Below are positions 6,806 to 13,600 of a stretch of 21,029 nucleotides of DNA, in pieces. A program made the translations under genes and the position numbers. Where the stretch lies: positions 1-21,029 of the forward strand of contig CAZTRD010000014.1 of the NCBI GenBank assembly GCA_964616145.1, written 5' to 3'. The notes under the pieces were generated by a model. That model was not told the DNA's origin. It did no database searches and saw nothing but the letters and a program-made list of their open reading frames with translations. The DNA is from JAQTNP01 sp964616145 (GTDB lineage Bacteria; Patescibacteriota; Minisyncoccia; Minisyncoccales; PEYH01). The first letter of the stretch is position 1, and every line of letters begins with the position of its first letter.

Positions 6806-6939
6806 TAAACCTCAAAATCAATTATTATCCCATTTTTTGTTTTTTCGTCTAGTTGCTGCCTGAGTTTTTCTGTGTAATCAACTCTTTCAAGAAGCTGGGT
6901 GTTTCCGCTCTTAAAGTAGAGCTTGATGTTAAGCGGCAT
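6802..6939 (-). CDS. small hypothetical beta-rich protein (45 aa)
   Basis: Begins MPLNIKLYFKSGNTQLLERV and ends GIIIDFEVY: a strand-turn-strand-helix-strand pattern typical of very small accessory proteins. Longer in-frame starts exist at 6975 and 7011, but they would overlap the preceding helix-turn-helix gene more deeply. ATG 6939 overlaps its stop by 11 nt, the same coupling distance seen at 4138, and has AGGTG/AGGAAAG upstream. Function unknown. Confidence 0.55.
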   Translation of the reverse strand: MPLNIKLYFKSGNTQLLERVDYTEKLRQQLDEKTKNGIIIDFEVY

Positions 6940-7609
6940 CTTTCCTACACCTGCTGCAAATATAAGCATTTCTCTGGTACTCTGTGACTTTAAACCTAAA
7001 TAGGTTTTCACACCTTTTGCAGAATCTTGATTTGAAATAATATTGAGATCTAAAATATTTTATTCTTCTTGAGACTGTAGCCCTGTCTATTCCCAAAAGA
7101 CCAGCTATCTTTTTATTAGAAAACATCAAGCAATAATATTCAAGAAACTTCTGGTTGAATAAATTCAAGTCCTCAAATGGATATATCTTGTCTTTTTTTC
7201 TGTTAAGATTTTTTGGATGGAATGCTTCTAAATTCTTAAAGTTTCTTCCCCTTAGTGCAATGCCTAGCCTTTGCAGCCTTTTTCTGACTGTTTCATCACA
7301 TAACCCTATTATTCCTGCTATCTTTCCAGTAGAGTAATGATGGTTGGCGTATAGCTTTATTATCCTCTGGTTGACTGGATTTGCAGAAGAATAATTAAAT
7401 TTGTACCTTTGGAGATTTTTAGGGATTAAGAATTTCAGGTGCCTGCGGATAGTTGGTATTGAGCAGCTGAAGAATAAAGCTATCTCTTTAATCAGTTTTC
7501 CTTCATAATAGAGCTTGTTTAGATGCTCTTGGCCTATCTGAATTTTAGGAAATCTGCCAGGATTGAACTGCCTTTTATCGCTGCATCTAATGCTGTTGTA
7601 CCATGCCAT
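6929..7609 (-). CDS. triple helix-turn-helix protein with C-terminal zinc ribbon (226 aa)
   Basis: Three resolvase/homeodomain-like helix-turn-helix units occur in series: about 29-61 (LYYEGKLIKEIALFFSCSIP), 82-117 (HYSTGKIAGIIGLCDETVRK) and 154-187 (MFSNKKIAGLLGIDRATVSR). Each has the pattern 'K-x-IA-x-x-hydrophobic ... TVRRR'. A zinc ribbon follows (C197, C200, C218, C221: CKRC and CSRC). It is probably a sequence-specific DNA-binding protein of a mobile element. The repeated units recall transposase or recombinase DNA-binding regions, but no catalytic domain is present. I place the start at ATG 7609, below a leader hairpin; an upstream extension to 7696 would run through that hairpin and the previous gene. 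The Shine-Dalgarno (AGTGGT) is weak. Confidence 0.75.
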   Translation of the reverse strand: MAWYNSIRCSDKRQFNPGRFPKIQIGQEHLNKLYYEGKLIKEIALFFSCSIPTIRRHLKFLIPKNLQRYKFNYSSANPVNQRIIKLYANHHYSTGKIAGIIGLCDETVRKRLQRLGIALRGRNFKNLEAFHPKNLNRKKDKIYPFEDLNLFNQKFLEYYCLMFSNKKIAGLLGIDRATVSRRIKYFRSQYYFKSRFCKRCENLFRFKVTEYQRNAYICSRCRKDAA

Positions 7610-7624
7610 TCTGACCACTAAAAG

Positions 7625-7657
7625 AAATTTTTTCTTCAAAAAAAAAAGAAAAAATTT
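7625..7657 (-). promoter_or_regulatory. leader hairpin before the triple-HTH gene
   Basis: A perfect 12-bp inverted repeat (7625-7636 with 7646-7657, 9-nt loop), the longest of the set, ending 15 nt before ATG 7609. On the minus strand the 5' arm is AAATTTTTTCTT and the loop almost all T. Its upstream arm overlaps the stop codon of the 83-residue gene. A U-rich terminator-like role for the upstream gene is an alternative. Confidence 0.65.
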
Positions 7658-7907
7658 AGGCAACGATTTCGTCGCCTGAAGAATTAGGTTCAGCATTGTT
7701 TACATAATCTCTTGCTTGCTCCAGCACTTGTATTGCTTTGTCTATGTCATTTGTGCCAAACGAATTTGTGTTTTTCCATTCGCCGTCTTTCTGATAGCTT
7801 CTGTTCAAGCTAACAGTCCTGAACTCATCTCCTGCGCTGGAAGTGTTTTTCCAGACAGTTGCCTTGACTAGGCCCACATTAAACCTTTTTTCTGGTTGTC
7901 CTGCCAT
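7656..7907 (-). CDS. small conserved-looking accessory protein (83 aa)
   Basis: Begins MAGQPEKRFNVGLVKATVWK. It shows the pattern 'hydrophobic-x-VW-x-N ... FRTVSLNRSYQKDGEWKNTN ... DIDKAIQVLEQARDYV'. I recall similar small proteins in archaeal and bacterial mobile elements, but I cannot give a family name. Short beta strands followed by an amphipathic helix are compatible with a small nucleic-acid-binding fold; that is speculation. ATG 7907 is chosen for its AGAGGT Shine-Dalgarno. The longer in-frame start would run through the hairpins at 7922-7969. Confidence 0.7.
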   Translation of the reverse strand: MAGQPEKRFNVGLVKATVWKNTSSAGDEFRTVSLNRSYQKDGEWKNTNSFGTNDIDKAIQVLEQARDYVNNAEPNSSGDEIVA

Positions 7908-7921
7908 TTTGTTTACCTCTT

Positions 7922-7969
7922 GAAGCTCCATCTTTGTGAAGCTTCTTTTGCAATAAAATAAAAAAGAAG
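7922..7969 (-). promoter_or_regulatory. two mutually exclusive leader hairpins before the 83-aa gene
   Basis: Hairpin A: 8-bp arms at 7942-7949 and 7962-7969 (minus strand CTTCTTTT / AAAAGAAG). Hairpin B: 6-bp arms at 7922-7927 and 7940-7945 (GAAGCT / AGCTTC). They share bases 7942-7945, so both cannot form fully. Hairpin B ends 14 nt before ATG 7907, just upstream of AGAGGT. This could be a simple switch or just overlapping repeats. Confidence 0.5.
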
Positions 7970-7972
7970 ATT

Positions 7973-8212
7973 TCAAACAATCATCTCTTCCTGAAGCGCT
8001 AGATGAGCTACTTCTGAGAATTCAAATTGTTCTGCTAATGGCGTCAACTCAATCATAAGAAGAGTTTTTTCATCTTCTGTCAAATCTATGTCCATAAGGT
8101 TATAGTATGCCAAAACACTGTCCAAGTCCTCTAAAACCTCAGGTACTTCAAACTCGAATTCGGTCTGCTTTATGTACTGGATTATCTTATACATTTTTAC
8201 ATTATCTATCAT
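7973..8212 (-). CDS. small acidic hypothetical protein (79 aa)
   Basis: Begins MIDNVKMYKIIQYIKQTEFE and is strongly acidic and helical (PEVLEDLDSVLAYYNLMDID; LTEDEKTLLMIELTPLAEQF). No family recognised. ATG 8212 has an AGGTGAT Shine-Dalgarno with 4-nt spacing. The longer in-frame reading to 8278 would start inside the leader and read through its hairpin, so I reject it. This is the promoter-proximal gene of the minus-strand accessory set. Confidence 0.7.
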   Translation of the reverse strand: MIDNVKMYKIIQYIKQTEFEFEVPEVLEDLDSVLAYYNLMDIDLTEDEKTLLMIELTPLAEQFEFSEVAHLALQEEMIV

Positions 8213-8230
8213 TTTTATCACCTTTTTTGG

Positions 8231-8257
8231 TTTTATTTTCAAGAAATTGAAATAAAA
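8231..8257 (-). promoter_or_regulatory. leader hairpin before the 79-aa gene
   Basis: An 11-bp inverted repeat with one bulged base (8231-8242 with 8247-8257) and a 4-nt loop. It ends 18 nt before ATG 8212, with an AGGTGAT Shine-Dalgarno between. Same placement as the other five leader hairpins. Confidence 0.6.
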
Positions 8258-8335
8258 ACGAAAAAGAAATGCAAACATAGAAAGGGGTTTGAGTTTCTAA
8301 GGAATGCTGATTTTAGCCGACCACGAAGTGGGAAA

Positions 8336-8378
8336 GATTTAAAATGGGGTTTTTGAAGAGAAAACTCTTTTTATAGCT
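8336..8378 (-). promoter_or_regulatory. candidate promoter of the accessory operon
   Basis: The 286-nt space between the 79-residue gene and the lipoprotein gene (8213-8498) contains no gene I can support. On the minus strand it has two TATA-like boxes: TATAAAAAG (about 8367-8375) and TTTTAAATC (about 8336-8345). Either would give a 100-140 nt leader. A short GC hairpin (CCAC/GTGG around 8320-8333) lies just below. Not more than a candidate. Confidence 0.35.
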
Positions 8379-8473
8379 TTAGGCGTGAAGAAATCCAATA
8401 GAAAGGTTTTTATTGATTAGACCTTTGAGTTTGGAAAGCTATTAATTAAATATAATGATGAAGACAAGTTAAA

Positions 8474-8498
8474 AGATTGAAAGTAAAAAGAAAAATAA
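8474..8498 (-). terminator. T-rich terminator after the lipoprotein gene
   Basis: Immediately after the stop of the 351-residue lipoprotein gene, the minus strand reads ATTATTTTTCTTTTTACTTT. A run of T clusters without a needed stem is the usual archaeal termination signal. Confidence 0.45.
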
Positions 8499-9554
8499 TT
8501 AAGATTCCCTTATTTGACAACTACTATATGATCCATCTCCATCCTTAGCTTCAAAAACATTACCTTCTTTATCAGTAAATTTAACATAAAGAATTGCATT
8601 ATCATCACTTGAAGCCATGAATGATTCGACATCGTCCCAATTAAGGGCAATACTATAGCCACTCCATGTATCAAAATATTTTAATCTATCTTCATCTTCC
8701 AGAGTGTCTGTTCTAGTGTAGATTAATTTTCCTTTCTCATGTTCAAAGCCATAGTCATCCACTTGAACTCTTTCGTAAGCTTTAGTTTCAAAAGTACCTT
8801 CAATCGGAACTGGCGTATTATCAGCTGAAAGCGGTTTGATATTATAAGTAATACCATCATCATCTGCGTCCGCATCCCAATTATCAGAGTACCCACAATC
8901 AACTTCCAAATGAGTTACTGGTTTTGCTAATGCGGCTGCAATATCATCTGCCTTAGCCCCTGCGATGTTCCCAAACATTCCTTCCGCCACAGAACTAGGT
9001 ATTAACTCAGGTACAGATTCATCATACATTCTTTGGGAAATTTTCCAAAATGCTTCTAGGTATGGATTTTCCATGTAATTGTCATCATTATTTTGTTTTG
9101 CATAATCAGCCATATCTTTTATAGCTTTTTTAGGAATTGTCATTACTCCTAACTGTTGTTTCTTGTTATTTAGATAAGTAATTTTTAAGTTTTCAAAATT
9201 TTGTGTTATCTCATAAGTTTTGATACTAATCCCCAATGTGAAAATATTTAATACCATTTTTGAAGTGGAATTAGGGGTAATAGTAAAATCCATTTTAATA
9301 TCTGAACCTTCCTTAGATATGGAAACATCTGTAAAGAATGTTTGGTTTTCATCATTTAAATTACTAAACTCCTTCTTTAACTTGGATACATCTAAAGAAA
9401 AAGTATCTGTAACTTTATCAATAATATTATCTGATTTTTTTTCATTATTTTCTTTTTGAGCAATAGAACCATCTTTCGCAGGATTCATTTGTTGACTACA
9501 CCCAACTATAAATAAAACTAAAGCTAACATACAAACTAATATTATTTTTTTCAT
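8499..9554 (-). CDS. secreted lipoprotein (351 aa)
   Basis: The N-terminus MKKIILVCMLALVLFIVGCS is a lipoprotein signal peptide: charged start, hydrophobic core and a VGC lipobox. A Ser/Lys/Asn/Asp-rich linker (about 20-50) follows. Two folded parts come next. One (about 55-185) is strand-rich (KMDFTITPNSTSKMVLNIFT). The C-terminal one (about 220-350) has an acidic DADADDDGITYN segment and ILYVKFTDKEGNVFEAKDGD, like a beta-sandwich; I cannot name either family. ATG 9554 is chosen over TTG 9569 because a GGGGGTG Shine-Dalgarno spaces to it and the signal peptide begins there. The promoter at 9595-9614 carries the same block as two other genes in this window. Likely anchored outside the cytoplasmic membrane; substrate unknown. 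Confidence 0.75.
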   Translation of the reverse strand: MKKIILVCMLALVLFIVGCSQQMNPAKDGSIAQKENNEKKSDNIIDKVTDTFSLDVSKLKKEFSNLNDENQTFFTDVSISKEGSDIKMDFTITPNSTSKMVLNIFTLGISIKTYEITQNFENLKITYLNNKKQQLGVMTIPKKAIKDMADYAKQNNDDNYMENPYLEAFWKISQRMYDESVPELIPSSVAEGMFGNIAGAKADDIAAALAKPVTHLEVDCGYSDNWDADADDDGITYNIKPLSADNTPVPIEGTFETKAYERVQVDDYGFEHEKGKLIYTRTDTLEDEDRLKYFDTWSGYSIALNWDDVESFMASSDDNAILYVKFTDKEGNVFEAKDGDGSYSSCQIRES

Positions 9555-9594
9555 ATCTAACACCCCCAATTTACTACTGCGAATAGAGGAGAAG

Positions 9595-9614
9595 TATTTA
9601 AAACTTTCCTAAAA
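9595..9614 (-). promoter_or_regulatory. shared-type promoter (TTTTAGGAAAG + AT box), copy 1
   Basis: Minus strand TTTTAGGAAAGTTTTAAATA, ending 41 nt before ATG 9554. GGAAAG is where an archaeal BRE would sit and TTTTAAATA where the TATA box would sit. Near-identical copies stand at 9849-9869 and 20348-20371. Confidence 0.65.
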
Positions 9615-9625
9615 GCTCAGCGTGA

Positions 9626-9808
9626 CTATAACTTGCGATTTATAATATTCCCTACTATATCTACTGACATATTAATTGGCAGCTTTTCTTTGCATCGTTT
9701 ACATTGAATATGTCCATCTGACAATTGATACTTTTTTAAATTTGTGCTGTTATATGTTAACATGGCCCCACACGCCGGACATTGAACTTTTTTACTTTTG
9801 CCCTTCAT
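9626..9808 (-). CDS. zinc-ribbon micro-protein (60 aa)
   Basis: Begins MKGKSKKVQCPACGAMLTYN; C10, C13, C36 and C39 form a classic CPAC ... CKRC zinc ribbon of 30 residues, which is almost the entire protein. Such MJ-type or DUF-type small ribbons usually bind nucleic acid or a protein partner; the partner is unknown. The Shine-Dalgarno is weak (GGGTAA), but the promoter block at 9849-9869 is placed exactly as for the lipoprotein gene. That supports ATG 9808 as the start. Confidence 0.65.
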   Translation of the reverse strand: MKGKSKKVQCPACGAMLTYNSTNLKKYQLSDGHIQCKRCKEKLPINMSVDIVGNIINRKL

Positions 9809-9848
9809 AATAATTACCCACTTATATTACTGTATTACAGAATTGGTT

Positions 9849-9869
9849 TATTTAAACTTTCCTAAAAAA
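9849..9869 (-). promoter_or_regulatory. shared-type promoter, copy 2, with nearby 11-bp dyad
   Basis: Minus strand TTTTTTAGGAAAGTTTAAATA, ending 41 nt before ATG 9808. A short dyad (CTGTATTACAG, 9830-9840) lies at the expected transcription start region and could be an operator. Confidence 0.65.
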
Positions 9870-9908
9870 CAGCATTGAAGAATTAAAGGATACCTTAAAA
9901 TAAAAGAA

Positions 9909-10088
9909 TTAACCGAAAGGCCACCATTTCTTGCTTTTTTTCTGATGGGCTCTTGCCTTTGCAAGCTTAATCAATTTTTTAACTTTTAATTTTTTGTCCT
10001 TGTTGCTGCAGCTTCTTCCTGCGCACCTTTTTAGTTTTTTAACTTGTTTAGCCTTTTTAGATAGTTTCTGTCCTCTTTTTTTTGCCAT
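9909..10088 (-). CDS. lysine-rich small protein (59 aa)
   Basis: Begins MAKKRGQKLSKKAKQVKKLK, has two cysteines (C22 and C27, in RCAGRSCSN), and ends AHQKKSKKWWPFG. Almost half the residues are Lys or Arg, so it probably binds nucleic acid or another polyanion. The WWPFG tail is distinctive but I do not know it from a named family. The start is supported by GAGGT 5 nt before ATG 10088. It lies downstream of a long structured stretch (10105-10340) that may be its leader or a separate RNA. A T-rich run follows its stop (about 9885-9908). Confidence 0.6.
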   Translation of the reverse strand: MAKKRGQKLSKKAKQVKKLKRCAGRSCSNKDKKLKVKKLIKLAKARAHQKKSKKWWPFG

Positions 10089-10104
10089 GTTTTACCTCTA
10101 TAAA

Positions 10105-10340
10105 AAAATAGCCGACATCTGGACTCGGTGAAAAAGTGCCTCAAACAATTATCGATGTCATCTTAACCTACCGATTTGTTTTAAAGGTGATCTTCTTCGC
10201 CCTATAATCAAGCTTAACAAGCACAGGTTTCTTATGGCGAGTTATAGTCCAGTCACCACGTTTATCGCGAGTGCCTGACAGAGGCGATTATAGCAGCATC
10301 CTTTTCAGGACAACCGATATGTCCGTGTCAGCTCTGAAAA
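10105..10340 (-). ncRNA. candidate structured ncRNA or long mRNA leader
   Basis: This is the only stretch of more than 300 nt (10089-10454) between genes outside the giant gene region. It is richer in G+C than its surroundings and has no sustained start-to-stop frame. Read on the minus strand it follows a strong TATA box (10350-10372). It contains TTTTTCAG pairing with CTGAAAAG around a GGACA/TGTCC stem; TCGCCTCTGTCAGGCACTCG closing on GCGA; CTATAATC pairing with GATTATAG about 85 nt away; and GACATC/GATGTC (10114-10119 with 10154-10159) followed by T7. The last resembles an intrinsic terminator or attenuator just before the SD of the 59-residue gene. It matches no RNA family I know (not tRNA, 5S, SRP or RNase P by their conserved cores). 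Confidence 0.35.
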
Positions 10341-10349
10341 AGCTAATCC

Positions 10350-10372
10350 ACTTAAATATATATAAATTTCTA
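10350..10372. promoter_or_regulatory. AT-rich, possibly bidirectional promoter
   Basis: A TTAAATATATATAAATTT core reads as a TATA box on both strands. On the minus strand it would start transcription near 10335, the left end of the structured stretch. On the plus strand it would start near 10395, ahead of the 48-residue gene. Confidence 0.45.
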
Positions 10373-10454
10373 ACCACTTAATAGAAACAAATAAAATGCC
10401 AAAAGATAACAATAGAAAAGCTTTTATTAGCCATTCACAATAGTTTACAATAGC

Positions 10455-10601
10455 ATGCCAAAAAAGCCTAAAATAAGCTACAAGACAATAAGGCAGAACA
10501 AGACCTTAGGGGAGTTTCTCAGAGAGGATATTATTCAGCCAACACAAGATATTGCCAAGTTCACATTTGAGCTGATTATGAAATGGACGAAGAAGAAATA
10601 A
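10455..10601 (+). CDS. small basic hypothetical protein (48 aa)
   Basis: Begins MPKKPKISYKTIRQNKTLGE and continues with FLREDIIQPTQDIAKFTFEL, a helical segment, then a lysine-rich end. No Shine-Dalgarno is visible before ATG 10455. A 15-codon frame starting MPKDNN (10396) precedes it and may be a leader peptide or chance. The amino-acid pattern looks coding, but length and weak initiation signals limit confidence. Convergent with the giant gene, which ends at 10665. Confidence 0.45.
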   Translation: MPKKPKISYKTIRQNKTLGEFLREDIIQPTQDIAKFTFELIMKWTKKK

Positions 10602-10628
10602 GGTTTGATAGTATATCTAAAACCTTTA

Positions 10629-10641
10629 CTAAAAAAATCAT
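10629..10641 (-). terminator. T-run downstream of the giant gene
   Basis: In the 63-nt gap between the convergent 48-residue gene and the giant gene, the minus strand carries GATTTTTTTAG about 30 nt after the giant gene's stop. This is a plausible archaeal T-rich terminator. Confidence 0.4.
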
Positions 10642-10664
10642 CTAGAAATGGCAAGATAAACGCC

Positions 10665-13600
10665 CTACTTTCTTATTAAAACAAAGAACACAAAAACTCC
10701 AATCATTGCAATAATTGCAATAATAAGAATCATTAGCAGTACTTCTGCAAACAATGAGCTATCTGAAAAGGAAATTTGGGTTGTTTGAACTTTTTTATTG
10801 GTTACAGAAGGAATCTGCGAAGGTAGTGTTGCAGTTTCAATTGTCTTCAATGAACTCTTCTGTTGCAAAGTCCCTTGCTCTATGCAAGTGCCTTTATTAA
10901 GTGTGACAGTTTTTGTATCAGTCACTTTGTCGTTATTATAATAAGACTTGACGTTAATAGGGTATTCTCCGCTGTTAAGGTTACTGGGCAATTTCAGCAC
11001 AAATACCTTATTATAATTATCATCTTGGTCAAGGCTGAATGTATCTGTTACATCTATGCCAAGGTCATCACTCTTTAAAGTGAGTGCAGCATTTTTTTCG
11101 TCATTTTTTCCATTATTAAGTACATCAATATTCAAATTAGCACTATCCCCACAAACTACAGTACTTGGCGTCAAGGTAAACGTCTTTATTGAGATCAGGT
11201 GAGATTCTCGTTCTACTTTAAGCCCCATCTTCCATTCTACTTTGTAGGTTGTATGATTACTATCTTCCCCTTCAACATTAGTGATTACATCATAAGTATC
11301 ATCTTCAGCATCTGAGGGAATATCAAATTTCAATCTAACAGAATCCTTGTCTCCTGGATCAAGGTCAAATTCATCAGCCTCTTCCTCGAGGTCGTCTCCA
11401 TCATCAATATTTCTTATAGTTATTTTAACATCAACATTATTGATAGCAGTGCCTACACCTATATTAACAATGTTAGATAACTCAATATCAAAATCAACTT
11501 TTGAACCTGCCTTCGCTTTCCTGCTTATTGTGTCGCCATTGTTTAGGTTTTTACTAGATTTACCATCAACCTTTACATCAAAACCTGTAATAGATAATTC
11601 TGTATTGGAAGTAAGATAATCAATCTGTCCGTCACAATCATTGTCAAGACTGTTTTGTGTTCGTGCAGTTGGGGTTACTTCACCGACGCAGGTACTCCAC
11701 GAACCTGATGCACATGTTCTTGTTCCTCCATGGCAGATGCCAATCCCTAGTGTACCAGATGGACCATCATAGCAACTTTCGGATAAGTCTTCATCAATCT
11801 GACCATTACAGTTGTTATCCTTGTTATCGCATATCTCAGACGAAGGCCCTACAGACCCGACACATTCACCCCAAGACCCACTTGTACATGTTTGTGTTCC
11901 ATATCTGCATTCTCCAACATTGCTTGTGCCACATTGTTGAGTGTTACCATTCACGCATACCCCACAATAGTGGCTGGGTATTGGATTGTAAACCGTGCAA
12001 GCATTATGGGTGCATGAACAATCATTGCAGGTGTTCACAACATTCTGATAATCCCTATAAATAGTTCCATAACATCCATCTAGATAATCACAGCTTGAAG
12101 CAGTACAATCAGTGTCTTTGTCGCATGCAGCACTGCATTGAGCCTTATCACATGGATGTGTAATAACAGGTGAAATGCTTGTGCAAGCATCAGTTGTTTC
12201 ATTGCATACTGAGGTGAACCCTACATAATAATCCCAAGTGAAAGGATTGTTGTCCGGATTATTATTGCAGGTAGCAATAGGAGCGACATTGTGGTTTGAG
12301 CAATTAATCTGTGTGCCTTGTGTGCAAGCAGCGTTTGAGCACTGCTCTTGACCATTGCAGTAGAGTCCATCATTGCAATCTTCGATAACATTTGTTATAT
12401 TAACACACATTGAATTGGTGCATTTTCCGTCGTTATGTTTTATGACAGTGCCATCACATAACTCCTTAGTTAGATAAGCACATTCACTATCATTTTGACA
12501 TTCGCATCGGTAATCATTTGGTAATATAGTTGGTGCTCCACATGGGTCATGTGTGCAGCTGCAATCGCTACAAAGATTAGAGACATTGTTGTAATGCCAG
12601 TAGTCCTTACCGTGGCAGCCACTTTCACAAACAGTTATTTGGCAATCCATATCCTGAACACACTCAGCACTGCAGTCCATTGCGCAAACTTTCGTCTGGA
12701 AAGCACAGGAATAGACGTTACAATCTCCTTGTCCATCACAAGTATCATGACCACCTAAATAAATCATTTTATAAGGATCTTGGCATTGGTCAGGGCAAGG
12801 TCTTGCCTGCCCACATTGTGTGCCGCTTGGTGATTTTGCATCTGCAGGACAATTGTTACCTATTCCATCACAAATCTCTGCAAGATCACATTCTCCTGAC
12901 GAAGCTCTGCATTGAGCAGTTGATTTCGAGTCTGCTGGACAGTTTGCACTAAAACCTGTGCATGATTCTGCTAAATCACAAACACCTGCAGATGCTCTGC
13001 AGAGAGTAGAACTTGGTTTGAATTGCTGTTGGCACTGATAATTAGCGCAGACACCATCTGCACAAGGAGTGTCCAGATTATTACAATCATTATCTGTTTG
13101 GCATTGCGTGCATCTTGAATCATTAGAGGATATACTTAGTATGCATTGATTTTGAGTACAAGTACAATTTCCTAAGCAAGTATTTGAAACATTGGTGTAT
13201 TCCCACCAATCATTACCGTGGCAAACACTATTACATTTTGTATCTAGGCAGCCATGTGTTGCGTCACATTGTGCACCACAGCTGCTAACGCTACATGTAT
13301 AGTTTATAGTATTATTTCCCGTATTACAACTGTCAGTTGCTTCATTACATGTTGAAGTAAATGCAGCTCTCGAATCCCATGTAAATGGATTGTTGTCTGG
13401 GTTATTATTGCAAGTTGCTATCTGAGTTATGTTATTAGCTGAACAATCTGTATTTGTTCCAGCAATGCATCCATTCTGAGCATTGCATGTTTCTATTCCA
13501 TTACAATATGCTCCGTCATTACATTTTGTGTTATTAGCTGCATGATTACATGAATCTGTTGCTTCGTTACAACTATCTTCTGTGCATGAGATTGAATCTG

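Noticed and set aside
6802..7011. Longer form (69 aa) of the small minus-strand gene at 6802
   Set aside because: It would overlap the triple-HTH gene by 83 nt; the ATG at 6939 with a short coupled overlap is more consistent with the neighbouring gene junctions.
10180..10300. A 38-codon minus-strand frame (DKRGDWTITRHKKPVLVKLD) that looks protein-like
   Set aside because: It has no ATG or GTG start, begins right after a stop codon and lies in a hairpin-rich stretch; I kept the RNA/leader interpretation but note this as the main alternative.
10105..10340. Known RNA families (tRNA, 5S, SRP RNA, RNase P RNA)
   Set aside because: No acceptor/T-loop pattern, no GNAR-type SRP core and no RNase P conserved segments were seen on either strand.
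10396..10443. A 15-codon frame starting MPKDNN before the 48-residue gene
   Set aside because: Too short, with no ribosome-binding site; could be a leader peptide but cannot be supported.
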